A DNA stretch of 64,000 bases, taken from positions 479,341-543,340 of the forward strand of contig NZ_JAANYN010000003.1 of assembly GCF_011290685.1 (NCBI RefSeq), in the 5' to 3' direction. This document shows, in pieces, positions 1 through 11,401 of this stretch. This DNA comes from Cyclobacterium plantarum. Its GTDB lineage: Bacteria; Bacteroidota; Bacteroidia; Cytophagales; Cyclobacteriaceae. Below the pieces are notes generated by a model. The model worked only from the letters and a program-made list of their open reading frames with translations. It was not told where the DNA came from and searched no databases. The translations under genes were made by a program, and so were the position numbers. Numbering within the stretch: the first letter of the stretch is position 1; the number at the start of each line of letters is the position of its first letter.

Positions 1-1894
<1,894 letters not shown>

Positions 1895-2114
1895 TTAGGT
1901 TCTACAATGTACCAATTTTTTTATGCATGTAAATTTTTTTTCGATAGAAAAAATCTATGGGACTTATCTGTTCTCTATGATTGGATTTAGTATGCTATTT
2001 TGGAGGCCTTGAGACGGTAATTTGCCGGGATGCCTTGTTGAAGCTGAATAGGTGACCCTGAAACGGGCTGAGAAAACTCCTCGGTAATAATGTGCATAGC
2101 AATCAACCGTGTCC

Positions 2115-2146
2115 AAATCCCCCTTACCAAGGGGGTGGGGGGATTT
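2115..2146. repeat. AAATCCCCC / GGGGGATTT hairpin repeat, copy 1
   Basis: Inverted repeat with outer arms AAATCCCCC and GGGGGGATTT and an inner CCCTT/AAGGGGG arm pair. It resembles the outer arms of the GC-rich hairpins at 2281-2316 and 58665-58717, suggesting one family of dispersed hairpin repeats. Function is unknown. Confidence 0.5.
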
Positions 2147-2280
2147 TTATGAAAATGGAAAATCGATGCCTTTTGTTCTTCAGGAAATCGGGGCATTTAT
2201 GGATGATTGGGAAGATAAAAATGGTGTTTCAGGGGCAGGTTTTTGAAAATTATTGGGCTAAAAAATAAAGTCCTCGTTAG

Positions 2281-2317
2281 AATCCCCCTAGCCCTCCGCC
2301 GCGGCGGAGGGATTTGC
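2281..2317. repeat. GC-rich palindrome CTCCGCCGCGGCGGAG, copy 2
   Basis: A perfect 20-bp palindrome at 2292-2311 centred on CCGCCGCGGCGG lies inside outer arms AATCCC and GGGATT. The same core followed by the same GATTTGC tail recurs at 58698-58717, about 56 kb away. It is strikingly GC-rich against AT-rich intergenic DNA. Confidence 0.6.
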
Positions 2318-2417
2318 TGAAATGACTCGTCTAAGGCTGAATTGGAACCATCGCAACAGGCTGAGATAGCTCTCCGGTCAAATAAGTGCTACCTAAAATC
2401 GACCTCGGGTTACAAGA

Positions 2418-2452
2418 CAAAAAAAAAGCGGCTGTTCTCAGTGAACAGCCAC
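2418..2452 (-). terminator. rho-independent terminator of nrdBA
   Basis: GGCTGTTC and GAACAGCC arms with a short loop (about 2432-2450), preceded on the plus strand by nine A residues, which read as a U-run on the minus strand. It lies about 30 bp past the nrdA stop codon, so it closes the nrdBA transcript. Confidence 0.85.
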
Positions 2453-2481
2453 TTTTGCTTTTTACTAAAAAGCAACAATGC

Positions 2482-4878
2482 TTAACTTCCGCACATTTCG
2501 CAATCATCGGGATTGTCAAGCGAACAGGCTATGGCATCCTGTTGTTGTTTTTTCGGATCCGGCTCAGCAGCAGTTGACGCTGGTATTTTATCCAATTGGG
2601 ATTTATCCACGGTAAACTGAATGGCACTGCTGGCAGCTTTCGAACGCAGGTAATAAATGCCTGTTTTCAATCCTTTTTTCCAGGCATAAAAATGCATGGA
2701 AGTCAATTTCCCAAAATTGGGCTCTTGCAAGAACAGGTTCATGCTTTGAGACTGACAAATATAGGCTCCGCGATCAGCAGCCATATCAATGATCACTTTT
2801 TGTGAGATTTCCCATACAGTTTTGTAGAGATCTTTCAGGTTTTGTGGAATTTCCGGAATTTGCTGTACCGAACCATTTGCTGCGATCAACCTGTTTTTCA
2901 TGTTATCATTCCATAACCCCAAGCGGATCAGGTCTTTCATCAAATGCTTGTTGACCACCACAAATTCCCCCGAAAGCGTCCTTCGGGTATAGATGTTTGA
3001 AGTATAAGGTTCAAAGCATTCATTGTTTCCCAATATCTGAGAAGTAGAGGCTGTAGGCATTGGAGCCAGCAAAAGTGAATTGCGGATACCATATTTGTTC
3101 ACTTTTTGTTTCAGCTCCTGCCAGTTCCATCGCCCTGATTTTGGGTTTACACCCCACAAATCGAACTGGAAAAAGCCCTGAGAAACCGGAGAACCTTCAT
3201 AGGTTTCATAGGTGCCATTCAGTTTGGCCAGTTCCATGGATGTTTCCATGGCTGCAAAATACATGGTTTCGAAAATGTCTTCATTCAATCCTTTGGCTTC
3301 ATCCGAATCAAAAGGCATGCGCAGCAGGATAAAGGCATCAGCCAGGCCCTGAACGCCCAAACCTACGGGCCTGTGTCTGAAGTTTGATTTTCTGGCTTCA
3401 GGTACCGGGTAGTAGTTGACATCAATTACCTTATTCAGGTTTCGGGTCACTACTTTGGTTATTTCATATAGCTTCTGATGGTCAAAATATTTTTTGCCGT
3501 CTTTTGCCGTTACCACGAATTTAGGCAGGGCAATAGAGGCCAGGTTGCACACCGCCACCTCATCTGGAGAGGTGTATTCCATGATTTCCGTACACAGATT
3601 GGAGGATTTGATGGTGCCCAGGTTTTTTTGGTTGGATTTCCCATTGGCCGCATCCTTATATAAAATGTAGGGGGTGCCGGTTTCTATCTGCGACTCCAGG
3701 ATTTCAAACCACAATTCCTGAGCTTTCAGCGTTTCTCTGGCCCTGCCTTCTTTCTCGTATTTCTCGTACAGCTTTTCAAATTCGTCTCCATGGCAGTCTG
3801 CCAGGCCGGGGGCTTCATGGGGACAAAACAAGGACCATTCTTCATTTGCCTCAACACGTTTCATAAATAGATCTGAAACCCAAACCGCATAGAAAAGATC
3901 CCTCGCTCTAAGTTCATCTTTTCCATGGTTCTTTTTCAAATCCAGAAAGTCTTTGATATCGGCATGCCAGGGTTCAAGGTAAATGGCAAAACTGCCTTTC
4001 CTTTTTCCGCCTCCCTGGTCCACATACCTTGCTGTCATGTCAAAATTTCGCAACATGGGTACGATTCCATTGGAGACGCCATTCGTACCACGAATGTATG
4101 AGCCCTTGGCCCTCACATTGTGTATAGAGAGACCTATTCCTCCTGCGGATTGAGATATTTTGGCACACTGCTTAAGCGTGTCGTAGATGCCATCTATGCT
4201 GTCATCCTTCATGGTCAAAAGGAAGCAGGATGACAATTGTGGTTTTGGTGTCCCTGCATTAAAAAGGGTGGGAGTGGCATGGGTAAACCATTTCTGCGAT
4301 AACAGGTGGTAGGTTTCGATGGCCGCATCTATATCCTCTTTGTGTATACCTATGGATACCCGCATCAGCATGTGCTGTGGACGTTCCACTACTTTTCCAT
4401 CCAGTTTGATCAGGTAACTTCTTTCCAGAGTTTTGAATCCAAAAAAGTCATAATCAAAGTCCCTGCTGTAGTCGATTACCTCGTCCAGCTTGGCTGCATG
4501 CTTTTTGACTATGCCGTATACATCAGGTGCTATCAGTGCTGCATTTTCATCTGTTTTGGGATTGATGTATGTATACAGTCTTTTCATGGTATTGGAAAAG
4601 GACTGGCTGGTTGTTTTGTGCAGGTTTGAAATGGCAATTCTTGCCGCTAAAATAGCATATTCCGGATGCTTTACTGTCAGGGAAGCACATACCTCCGCCG
4701 CCAGGTTATCCAGTTCAGTGGTGGTCACCCCATCATACAAGCCGTCAATTACTTTTTTGGCGACTTCTATGGGTTGGATGTACCGGGCATCCAGCCCATA
4801 ACAAAGGTTTTCGATTCTTGTGGTGATTTTGTCAAATCTGACAGATTCTCTTCTGCCATCTCTTTTGATTACTAACAT
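2482..4878 (-). CDS. nrdA: ribonucleoside-diphosphate reductase alpha subunit (class Ia)
   Basis: Large catalytic subunit that reduces ribonucleotides to deoxyribonucleotides; it works with the NrdB subunit encoded just upstream. 798 residues. The N-terminus ([16 protein letters not shown]) is an ATP-cone, the allosteric activity site. Seen: the active-site Cys of LSSCFLL, the thiyl-radical region NLCTEIME, the partner Cys of VAVCNLAS, and the C-terminal Tyr-Tyr pair in GIYYLRSKA that in the family relays the radical from the beta subunit. The extreme C-terminus carries a CEMC pair for re-reduction by thioredoxin or glutaredoxin. It follows nrdB by 32 bp, so the two form an operon ending in a strong terminator. 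Regulation by dATP through the ATP-cone is expected from the family. Confidence 0.97.
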   Translation of the reverse strand: MLVIKRDGRRESVRFDKITTRIENLCYGLDARYIQPIEVAKKVIDGLYDGVTTTELDNLAAEVCASLTVKHPEYAILAARIAISNLHKTTSQSFSNTMKRLYTYINPKTDENAALIAPDVYGIVKKHAAKLDEVIDYSRDFDYDFFGFKTLERSYLIKLDGKVVERPQHMLMRVSIGIHKEDIDAAIETYHLLSQKWFTHATPTLFNAGTPKPQLSSCFLLTMKDDSIDGIYDTLKQCAKISQSAGGIGLSIHNVRAKGSYIRGTNGVSNGIVPMLRNFDMTARYVDQGGGKRKGSFAIYLEPWHADIKDFLDLKKNHGKDELRARDLFYAVWVSDLFMKRVEANEEWSLFCPHEAPGLADCHGDEFEKLYEKYEKEGRARETLKAQELWFEILESQIETGTPYILYKDAANGKSNQKNLGTIKSSNLCTEIMEYTSPDEVAVCNLASIALPKFVVTAKDGKKYFDHQKLYEITKVVTRNLNKVIDVNYYPVPEARKSNFRHRPVGLGVQGLADAFILLRMPFDSDEAKGLNEDIFETMYFAAMETSMELAKLNGTYETYEGSPVSQGFFQFDLWGVNPKSGRWNWQELKQKVNKYGIRNSLLLAPMPTASTSQILGNNECFEPYTSNIYTRRTLSGEFVVVNKHLMKDLIRLGLWNDNMKNRLIAANGSVQQIPEIPQNLKDLYKTVWEISQKVIIDMAADRGAYICQSQSMNLFLQEPNFGKLTSMHFYAWKKGLKTGIYYLRSKAASSAIQFTVDKSQLDKIPASTAAEPDPKKQQQDAIACSLDNPDDCEMCGS

Positions 4879-4910
4879 ACGTATTAGTTATTAAGGTGGT
4901 TAAAAAATGT

Positions 4911-5894
4911 TTAAAAGTCCTCTTCTACCGAAAATTTCCCTGAACCGTTGGAAGCATCTTTATTTTTCATTACGCCTGCTTTCTGATAATCCCCAACCCT
5001 TTTCTCAAAGAAATTGGTCTTTCCTTGAAGGGATATCATGTCCATGAAATCAAATGGATTGGTACTGTTCCAAACCTTGGCACAGCCCAATTCCTGCAGC
5101 AATCTATCCGCTACAAACTCAATATATTGACACATCAATGTGGCGTTCATTCCGATCAGTCTTACCGGTAACGCATCTGTGACAAATTCTTTTTCTATTT
5201 CTACGGCATCTTTGATGATTCCCGTAACAGTTTCTTCAGGTAACTTGTTGATTACATGATCTGTATACAAGTGACAGGCAAAATCGCAATGCAGGCCTTC
5301 ATCTCGTGAGATCAACTCATTGGAAAAAGTCAATCCAGGCATCAGCCCCCTTTTCTTCAACCAGAAAATAGAACAGAATGAACCGGAAAAGAAAATACCC
5401 TCCACTGCCGCAAAGGCAATAAGCCGTTCTTGAAAATTCCCGTTGTCAATCCACCGCAATGCCCATTCCGCTTTTTTCTTGACACAGTCCAGGTGCTCTA
5501 TGGCATTGAGCAAACGCTCCCGTTCTGCCGCGTTTTTGATATAGGTATCAATCAGCAGGCTGTAGGTTTCGCTATGGATATTTTCCATGGCAATCTGGAA
5601 TCCATAGAAGAATTTGGCCTCAGTATACTGTACTTCTGAGACAAAATGTTCCGCCAGGTTTTCATTGACGATGCCATCACTGGCAGCAAAGAAAGCCAAC
5701 ACGTGAGAAATAAAATGCCTTTCTCCATCACTTAAGTTTTTCCAGTCATTTAGATCCTGTCCCAGATCAATCTCTTCTGCTGTCCAAAAACTCGCTTCGG
5801 CCTTCTTGTAATATTCCCAAATGTCGTCGTGCTGAATAGGGAATAAAACAAATCGGCTGTTGTCTCCCTGCTCTAAAATAGGTTCTGGCTTCAT
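4911..5894 (-). CDS. nrdB: ribonucleoside-diphosphate reductase beta subunit (class Ia)
   Basis: Di-iron tyrosyl-radical subunit of class Ia reductase, 327 residues. Metal ligands and radical site fit the E. coli pattern: Asp73 (AASDGIV), Glu104 and His107 (ENIHSETY), the radical Tyr111, Glu in AAVEGIF, and Glu/His in [10 protein letters not shown]. The Tyr is present, so this is not a radical-less (class Ic) version. First gene of the nrdBA operon. A 7-bp perfect dyad (GGTTTTG-ATAA-CAAAACC, 5980-5997) lies about 87 bp upstream of the start; no convincing pair of NrdR boxes was seen. Confidence 0.97.
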   Translation of the reverse strand: MKPEPILEQGDNSRFVLFPIQHDDIWEYYKKAEASFWTAEEIDLGQDLNDWKNLSDGERHFISHVLAFFAASDGIVNENLAEHFVSEVQYTEAKFFYGFQIAMENIHSETYSLLIDTYIKNAAERERLLNAIEHLDCVKKKAEWALRWIDNGNFQERLIAFAAVEGIFFSGSFCSIFWLKKRGLMPGLTFSNELISRDEGLHCDFACHLYTDHVINKLPEETVTGIIKDAVEIEKEFVTDALPVRLIGMNATLMCQYIEFVADRLLQELGCAKVWNSTNPFDFMDMISLQGKTNFFEKRVGDYQKAGVMKNKDASNGSGKFSVEEDF

Positions 5895-6426
5895 TATTTT
5901 TATTGGTTTAATCTTTTGAAATATATCTTTTAGTGAACGGCTTTTAAACCTTCATAGATGGCCATACTAGCTTGAGTTTGGTTTTGATAACAAAACCTTA
6001 ACAAATATGGCCAAGAAAATTGGAAAAGAAAAGCCGAAAATGATGTTAAAATTCAAAAAGTTGACCTAAAGTCAATACATTATAAATAATTAGTAATAAG
6101 TGTAATAAGGCATTTAATATAATTTAATACTTTAACTAATATTCGCTCTATATGGGGATAGAACTTTTTTCAAAATATTTCAAAATGTTGAAAACAGGTG
6201 AAATTTGAACCAAAAATTGACCAATGGTCAATAAACAAAAAAATGGTTTGCCCAATATGTTGGAGATCAATCGATTGAGCGCTTCCTGGTAATTTGAATG
6301 AATAAAAATTGAATATGGCTGCATAAAAGATGTATTTGGTGGTATCAAGAAGATGATCAGTGGCATGTGATCGCTGGAAAGTCAATTAATAATTCACTTT
6401 TATTTTAAGTATTTCTGTATTTTTCT
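5895..6426. other. AT-rich divergent intergenic region between nrdB and rplU
   Basis: About 530 bp without a supported gene. It contains the nrdB upstream dyad at 5980-5997, a TATATTTC near-match to the Bacteroidota -7 box close to nrdB on the minus strand, and very AT-rich sequence. Two overlapping 71-72-codon frames on the minus strand have no recognisable features and are treated as chance. Confidence 0.5.
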
Positions 6427-6434
6427 TATATTTG
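6427..6434 (+). promoter_or_regulatory. TAnnTTTG -7 box for rplU-rpmA
   Basis: TATATTTG is a full match to the Bacteroidota -7 consensus, 36 bp upstream of the rplU ATG. It supports starting rplU at 6471 rather than at the in-frame TTG at 6432, which overlaps the promoter itself. Confidence 0.75.
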
Positions 6435-6470
6435 CACCTCATTTTGATAATTGAAATATATCAAACCATT

Positions 6471-6782
6471 ATGTACGCAATAGTTAACATTTCCGGTAAG
6501 CAGTTCAAAGTAACAAAAGATCAACACATTTTTGCACCAAAAATGCAAGGTGAAGTTGACGCTTCCGTAGAATTCGATCAGGTGCTGTTGGCAGATGACA
6601 ACGGTACAGTATCGGTAGGCGCTCCTTTACTCGATGGGGCAAAGGTATCAGGAAAAATTCTTGATCATGTAAAAGGCGACAAGGTGATTGTCTTCAAGAA
6701 AAAAAGAAGAAAAGGTTACAAGAAGAAGAACGGTCACAGACAGCAGTTTACCAAAGTTTTGATTGAAGATATAGTATTGTAA
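6471..6782 (+). CDS. rplU: 50S ribosomal protein L21
   Basis: Ribosomal large-subunit protein bL21, 103 residues from the ATG at 6471. It has the standard start YAIVNISGKQFKV and the basic motif KKKRRKGYKKKNGHRQ near the C-terminus that binds 23S rRNA. An upstream in-frame TTG at 6432 would add 13 residues but lies on the -7 box, so it is rejected. rpmA follows after 34 bp, the universal L21-L27 order. Confidence 0.98.
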   Translation: MYAIVNISGKQFKVTKDQHIFAPKMQGEVDASVEFDQVLLADDNGTVSVGAPLLDGAKVSGKILDHVKGDKVIVFKKKRRKGYKKKNGHRQQFTKVLIEDIVL

Positions 6783-6816
6783 GCTTCCGCAAGGAAACAC
6801 TAAAATAAATTAAGTT

Positions 6817-7077
6817 ATGGCACATAAAAAAGGTGTAGGTAGTTCCAGAAACGGTAGAGAGTCTGAAAGCAAAAGACTTGGTGTAAAAAAATTCGGTGGT
6901 GAATCAGTGATTGCCGGAAACATAATAGTGAGGCAAAGAGGCACAAAGCATCATCCGGGAGATAATGTAGGACTAGGTAAAGACCATACCATCTTTGCTT
7001 TGGTACCCGGAAAAGTAGCTTTCAGGAAAAAACACGATGGTAGATCTTACGTAAGCGTTTTACCTGCCGAAGCATAA
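6817..7077 (+). CDS. rpmA: 50S ribosomal protein L27
   Basis: Ribosomal protein bL27, 86 residues, start [16 protein letters not shown]. The N-terminal tail, which reaches the peptidyl-transferase centre, begins directly with AHKKG and lacks the cleavable extension known in Firmicutes. Second gene of the rplU-rpmA operon; a strong hairpin terminator begins 20 bp downstream. Confidence 0.98.
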   Translation: MAHKKGVGSSRNGRESESKRLGVKKFGGESVIAGNIIVRQRGTKHHPGDNVGLGKDHTIFALVPGKVAFRKKHDGRSYVSVLPAEA

Positions 7078-7096
7078 TATTTTTCCATAGGGAAAT

Positions 7097-7127
7097 GAAA
7101 AGGCCTTTATTATTTAAAGGCCTTTTT
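7097..7127 (+). terminator. terminator of rplU-rpmA
   Basis: AAAAGGCCTTTA and TAAAGGCCTTTTT arms around a short AT loop, ending in a T-run, 20 bp after rpmA. Confidence 0.9.
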
Positions 7128-7219
7128 GTGTTGTGCCTGTGGATAGACTTTATTCAATAATATTTTAACTGTCCTTAAAAAGATATCTCCCCGATGATCG
7201 GGAGAAAGTTGTTTGATTT

Positions 7220-7528
7220 ATGAATTATACAGAAAATTATAAAGGGATAAAGGTGGATGTACAATCTGTACACCTGGATCTCAATGAAGGTATACAAGGG
7301 GAGATCAGGTCTTCCATTGACAAATTATCAAAGTTTACCTCAAATATCAATGCCGTTGATGTCTACTTCAAAAATGAAGGGTCAGGAGGGACAGCAGTCA
7401 GCGTAGTAGGGATGCGTGTTGGGATCCCCGGACCGGATGTTTTTGCAGAGGAGAAAGGAGAACATTGGGTTCCATTACTGAAGGACGTAGTCGATAAACT
7501 GGTCAGACAACTTAAAAAAGTCAAATAA
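7220..7528 (+). CDS. HPF/RaiA-family ribosome hibernation factor
   Basis: Small (102 residues) protein of the sigma-54-modulation/HPF/RaiA family, which binds the 30S decoding region and silences or dimerises ribosomes in slow growth. Family features seen: beta-alpha-beta fold start (GIKVDVQSVHLDLNEGIQ), a helix KLSKFTSNINAVDVYFK, and a C-terminal helix with lysines (DVVDKLVRQLKKVK). It is the short form without the long-HPF C-terminal dimerisation domain. A small near-palindrome (CTCCCCGAT/GATCGGGAG, about 7187-7204) lies directly before the start. It stands alone after L21-L27 and ends at a bidirectional terminator. Confidence 0.85.
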   Translation: MNYTENYKGIKVDVQSVHLDLNEGIQGEIRSSIDKLSKFTSNINAVDVYFKNEGSGGTAVSVVGMRVGIPGPDVFAEEKGEHWVPLLKDVVDKLVRQLKKVK

Positions 7529-7538
7529 GTGACTTTTC

Positions 7539-7575
7539 AAAAAGCTTCAGTTTTTAAAATAGACTGAAGCTTTTT
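7539..7575. terminator. bidirectional terminator
   Basis: AAAAAGCTTCAGT and ACTGAAGCTTTTT form a perfect 13-bp stem with A- and T-runs on either side. It lies between the convergent hibernation factor and rhomboid genes and overlaps the rhomboid stop region, so it can serve both. Confidence 0.9.
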
Positions 7576-8183
7576 ATTTCCTCCCAAAAATAGATGGCAT
7601 TCTGAGGGGATATGAGCAGTATGACGGCAATCCCAAAAACGGCACCAAATAAATGGGCATCATGGTTAATGTTGTCATCCCCAATCTTTCCCTTATAGTA
7701 GGCATATCCCAAAAATAGTATTCCCAATATAAAGCCAGGAAGACAAAATATGCCGAAAATACAGATATCGGAAAGCGGCATGAGGACAATACTGGCAAAA
7801 ACGGTGGCTGAGGTTCCTCCTGAGGCCCCCAGGGCATGATAAGAAGGATTGTCTTTTTCCTTTCGATAAGTGGGAATATCTGCAATGACAATCGCAAGCA
7901 GATAAAAGGCAACAAAGGCCAGGGCTCCCATGCCTTGCCCAAACGTGTACATCAGGTACTGCTCCACTACACTCCCGAAGAAGTAAAACGTGAACATATT
8001 GAACAGCAGGTGGGTCCCGTCTTTATGGATAAATCCGGATAGCAGAAATCTCCCATATTCCCCATTTCGGCTGATGACATAGGGGGTAAACAGACTTCGT
8101 TCCATGAAGTCTGGATTTTTCCAGGCATAATAAGACGCCAGAGAAGTAAGGATAATGGTGATAAGTGTAAGGCTTAGTTCCAT
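7554..8183 (-). CDS. rhomboid-family intramembrane serine protease
   Basis: Integral membrane protease of 209 residues that cleaves transmembrane helices. The catalytic dyad is visible: Ser121 in HALGASGGTSA (the GxSG motif) and His177 in HDAHLFGAVFG. The HxxxN motif of the oxyanion region is present in THLLFNMF (about 58-62). Six hydrophobic segments can be counted. It lies 6 bp after the prenyl synthase gene and is the last gene of the lipB-to-rhomboid minus-strand run. Substrates are unknown. Confidence 0.92.
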   Translation of the reverse strand: MELSLTLITIILTSLASYYAWKNPDFMERSLFTPYVISRNGEYGRFLLSGFIHKDGTHLLFNMFTFYFFGSVVEQYLMYTFGQGMGALAFVAFYLLAIVIADIPTYRKEKDNPSYHALGASGGTSATVFASIVLMPLSDICIFGIFCLPGFILGILFLGYAYYKGKIGDDNINHDAHLFGAVFGIAVILLISPQNAIYFWEEIKSFSLF

Positions 8184-8189
8184 AGTTTT

Positions 8190-9176
8190 TTAATTCTCCC
8201 TCGTAGCCAGTTTGTGGGTGAGGCTCCAAAGGATTTTCAGGCCTTCCGGTCTTTGCACCTTTATTGTGGCCAGTTGGTTAAATCCCTTTTCAAAAAAATC
8301 AGCCATAAGGGACATTGTTTTTTCCCTGATTTCCAGCCGGTCATATATCGCCTTTACCCCAATTATTTTTTCCGCCGGGTCAAATTCTTTTGCTGTAAGC
8401 CAATGTTCCAGCTCCTTTTTATCTTCACCTTTTGCAAGTTCCATCGCTTTGATCAGGAGGTAGGTTTTTTTATTGGCCAAAATATCACCACCCACCTGCT
8501 TGCCAAACTTTTCTTTATCTGCATAAACGTCCAGAAGGTCGTCTTTCAATTGGAAGCCAATTCCGATATTTACGCCAAAATCATACAAATGAATGGCATC
8601 TGATTCGCTTGCTCCTGCCAGAGTAGCCCCCAATTGAAGGGAAAATCCAAGGAGCACGGCGGTCTTTAACCGGATCATGTTGAGGTATTCTTGCTCCGCT
8701 ACCAGGCTCAGGCTTTCGAAGTTCATGTCCAGTTGCTGACCTTCACATACTTCTGCCGCCGTTTTACTGAATAATTTCAGGCAATTCCTGAGCTTATCCG
8801 GCTCCACTTCCAGAAGCATTTCATAGGCTTTGACCAGCATGACATCCCCTGAAAGAATGGCCGTGTTGTCATCCCATTTTTCGTGCACCGTTGGCCTGCC
8901 CCTGCGGATTGGGGCATTGTCCATGATGTCATCATGCATGAGTGTGAAATTATGAAAAACTTCAACAGAGGAGGCAGGAGTAAGTATTTTTTGGTAACCT
9001 TCCTTAAATAAGCCATAGGATAAAAGCGCTAACAGTGGCCTGATTCTTTTTCCACCCAGCTGCATCAAATAGCTGATGGGCTCGTAAAGTTCCGTTGGTT
9101 CACCTTCAAAATTAAGCTGGAGGATATGCTTTTCAAGGGTATCCCTGATTTCCTCCAATTCTTTTTCATTTATCAT
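8190..9176 (-). CDS. polyprenyl diphosphate synthase (isoprenyl transferase)
   Basis: Trans-isoprenyl diphosphate synthase, 328 residues from the ATG at 9174-9176; a TTG three codons upstream is less likely. It condenses allylic diphosphates with isopentenyl diphosphate. The first Asp-rich motif DDIMD (about 82-86) and the second DDLLD (about 212-216) bind Mg-diphosphate, and GGKRIRP binds IPP. The residue five before the first Asp motif is Phe; in characterised enzymes a bulky residue there limits the product to about C15-C20, so a farnesyl or geranylgeranyl product is inferred rather than a long quinone tail. The start overlaps the rnr stop by 11 bp, indicating coupled translation. Confidence 0.9.
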   Translation of the reverse strand: MINEKELEEIRDTLEKHILQLNFEGEPTELYEPISYLMQLGGKRIRPLLALLSYGLFKEGYQKILTPASSVEVFHNFTLMHDDIMDNAPIRRGRPTVHEKWDDNTAILSGDVMLVKAYEMLLEVEPDKLRNCLKLFSKTAAEVCEGQQLDMNFESLSLVAEQEYLNMIRLKTAVLLGFSLQLGATLAGASESDAIHLYDFGVNIGIGFQLKDDLLDVYADKEKFGKQVGGDILANKKTYLLIKAMELAKGEDKKELEHWLTAKEFDPAEKIIGVKAIYDRLEIREKTMSLMADFFEKGFNQLATIKVQRPEGLKILWSLTHKLATREN

Positions 9177-11343
9177 CGTTTGCAAATTCCAAATCTATGG
9201 TTCTTCGGTCAATATCCGTACGTGTAACCCTGACTTTGACCTTGTCTCCAAGGGTGATCATCTTTTTGTTTTTAGACCCAATCAGCCGCATGTTTTTTTC
9301 ATCAAAATCGTAGTAATCGTCAGTCATGTCCTGCAGCCGGACCATTCCTTCGCATTTGGTCTCGGTGATTTCTACAAAAACGCCCCATTCCGTAACTCCG
9401 GTAACTATTCCTTCATAGTCTTTCACTTCAGCCAACTTCATGTATTCCACTTGCTTGTACTTGATGCTGGCTCTTTCGGCATCCGATGCCCTCTTTTCTC
9501 TTTCAGAGGAATGCAGGCATTTTTCTTCCCAGGCCTGATTTTCGGGAGGTTTACCTCCATCCAGGTAGTGCTGCAGGAGCCGGTGGACCATCAGGTCCGG
9601 ATACCTTCTGATTGGGGAAGTAAAATGGGTGTAATGTGGAAAGGCAAGCCCAAAATGTAATTTGGGTTCGGTAGTGTACTTGGCTTTGGCCATGCTCCTG
9701 ATGGCCAGCTGCTCCAGTACATTCTGCTCAGGCTTACCGGCAATCTCATCCATCAGTTTGTTTAAGCTGTTGGAAACCTTTTTTTCATCGCTTATCTGTA
9801 AATCATGTCCGAATTTTCTGGCAAAATTGGCAAAGGTAGTGAGTTTTTCCAGGTCTGGATAATCGTGGGTTCGGTAGACAAAGGTACTTTTTCCCTTATT
9901 TTTATCATATATAAACTGCGCCACTGTCTTGTTGGCCAAAAGCATGAATTCTTCTATCAGCTTGTGCACATCCTTGCGCTCCTTAATGATAAGGCCTACA
10001 GGTGTTCCTTTTTCATCCAATCGGAATTTAACCTCAACGGTCTCAAAATTAATCGCACCTTTTTTGAACCTTTCCTTTCTCAGCTTATGGGCCAGATCAT
10101 TAAGTTTTACCAGTTCGGAGGCAAACTCCCCCTTGCCCTGATCCATGTTTTCCTGGGCATCTTCATAGGAAAACCTGCGGTCAGAATGAATGGCGGTTCT
10201 TCCTATCCAGAAATTTTTGACCTGGGCCTGCTCATCCATTTCAAAAACACATGAAAAAGTCAGCTTGTCTTCCTTTGGCCGGAGTGAACACAATCCATTG
10301 CTCAATCTTTCAGGCAGCATGGGTATGGTACGGTCTACCAAATAAACGGAGGTAGCCCTGTCATAGGCCTCTTTTTCCATAATGGTTTTGGGTTTCACAT
10401 AATGACTCACGTCCGCAATGTGTACGCCGATCTCCATATTTCCATTGTCCAGGTAACGGAAAGAAATGGCATCATCGAAATCTTTGGCATCTGCTGGATC
10501 TATGGTAAAGGTGCTGATATCTCTGAAATCCTTCCTGTTTTTCAATTCTGAGGAGGGAATGTTTTCTGAGATGGTCTCTGCTTCGGCAATGGCATCTTCC
10601 GGATATTCAAAAGGCAGACCAAATTCGGCCATGATGGAGTGTATTTCCACTTCATGATCCCCTGCTTCTCCCAATACCCGTATGATTGTACCAATAGGGC
10701 TTTTGTCCCCTTCCTTCCAGCCGGTAAGCTTGACCACGACTTTCTGATTGTGTTGTGCTCCGGCCAGATCTGATTTTTTCACGAAAATGTCGTGGTGCAT
10801 TTTTTTAAAATCAGGCACGACAAAGGCAAACCTGGGGGAGATTTCCACCCGGCCTACAAATTCGTCCCTGCTGCGTTCTATGATTTCAAGTACTTTGCCT
10901 TCTCGTTTTCCACCTCTACCTTTTTGCGGCAAAACCATTACCCGTACCTTGTCCCCATCCAGTGCCGTTTTAAGATGGGCCTCCTTAACCATGATATCGT
11001 CTTCCTTCTTTTCCTTGTCTTCGGGGATAATAAAAGCAAAACGGGCATTTACGTAATCCACTTCTCCTACGATGAAATCGGGATCGGCAGCAGAGGAGTA
11101 CAGGTTTCTCGGGTTTTTTGATATGTTGCCTTCTGCCATGAGCTCCTGAAGGGCATCCGACAATAAGCTTTTTGTAGCAGCATCTCTGAGAGATAGCTTT
11201 TTGATAAGTTGTTTTTCAGCAAACTCTTCTCCGAAATTGCTGTCAAAAAATTGCGTCAACTGGTATTTCAACCGTGACAAATCTGAGGTTTTACCCCCTT
11301 TATTTTTGAATCCTGATTTTTTTCTTCCTGAATTTCTTCCCAT
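9166..11343 (-). CDS. rnr: ribonuclease R (RNB-family 3'-5' exoribonuclease)
   Basis: Processive 3'-5' exoribonuclease, 725 residues. Order of domains: a basic tail, a winged-helix-like region, two cold-shock/OB domains (PDFIVGEVDYVNARFAF and FVGRVEISPRFAFVVP), the RNB catalytic domain starting at about 270 with TIDPADAKDFDDAIS, whose Asp residues hold Mg, the signature PMLPERLSNGLCSL, and a C-terminal S1 domain (YEGIVTGVTEWGVFVEI). It functions in RNA decay and quality control. Upstream lies the exonuclease gene (59 bp gap), downstream the overlapping prenyl synthase. Confidence 0.96.
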   Translation of the reverse strand: MGRNSGRKKSGFKNKGGKTSDLSRLKYQLTQFFDSNFGEEFAEKQLIKKLSLRDAATKSLLSDALQELMAEGNISKNPRNLYSSAADPDFIVGEVDYVNARFAFIIPEDKEKKEDDIMVKEAHLKTALDGDKVRVMVLPQKGRGGKREGKVLEIIERSRDEFVGRVEISPRFAFVVPDFKKMHHDIFVKKSDLAGAQHNQKVVVKLTGWKEGDKSPIGTIIRVLGEAGDHEVEIHSIMAEFGLPFEYPEDAIAEAETISENIPSSELKNRKDFRDISTFTIDPADAKDFDDAISFRYLDNGNMEIGVHIADVSHYVKPKTIMEKEAYDRATSVYLVDRTIPMLPERLSNGLCSLRPKEDKLTFSCVFEMDEQAQVKNFWIGRTAIHSDRRFSYEDAQENMDQGKGEFASELVKLNDLAHKLRKERFKKGAINFETVEVKFRLDEKGTPVGLIIKERKDVHKLIEEFMLLANKTVAQFIYDKNKGKSTFVYRTHDYPDLEKLTTFANFARKFGHDLQISDEKKVSNSLNKLMDEIAGKPEQNVLEQLAIRSMAKAKYTTEPKLHFGLAFPHYTHFTSPIRRYPDLMVHRLLQHYLDGGKPPENQAWEEKCLHSSEREKRASDAERASIKYKQVEYMKLAEVKDYEGIVTGVTEWGVFVEITETKCEGMVRLQDMTDDYYDFDEKNMRLIGSKNKKMITLGDKVKVRVTRTDIDRRTIDLEFANDDK

Positions 11344-11401
11344 AAAAATTTATTAATACATTAAAGGTAAACATATTTATTTGAAATTAATTCAGCTGCT
11401 T

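Noticed and set aside
6432-6470. TTG start adding 13 residues to L21
   Set aside because: It overlaps the TAnnTTTG promoter element, and L21 proteins start at the MYAIV position.
9166-9185. TTG start at 9185 for the prenyl synthase
   Set aside because: The ATG at 9174-9176 three codons later gives all family motifs and needs no rare start.
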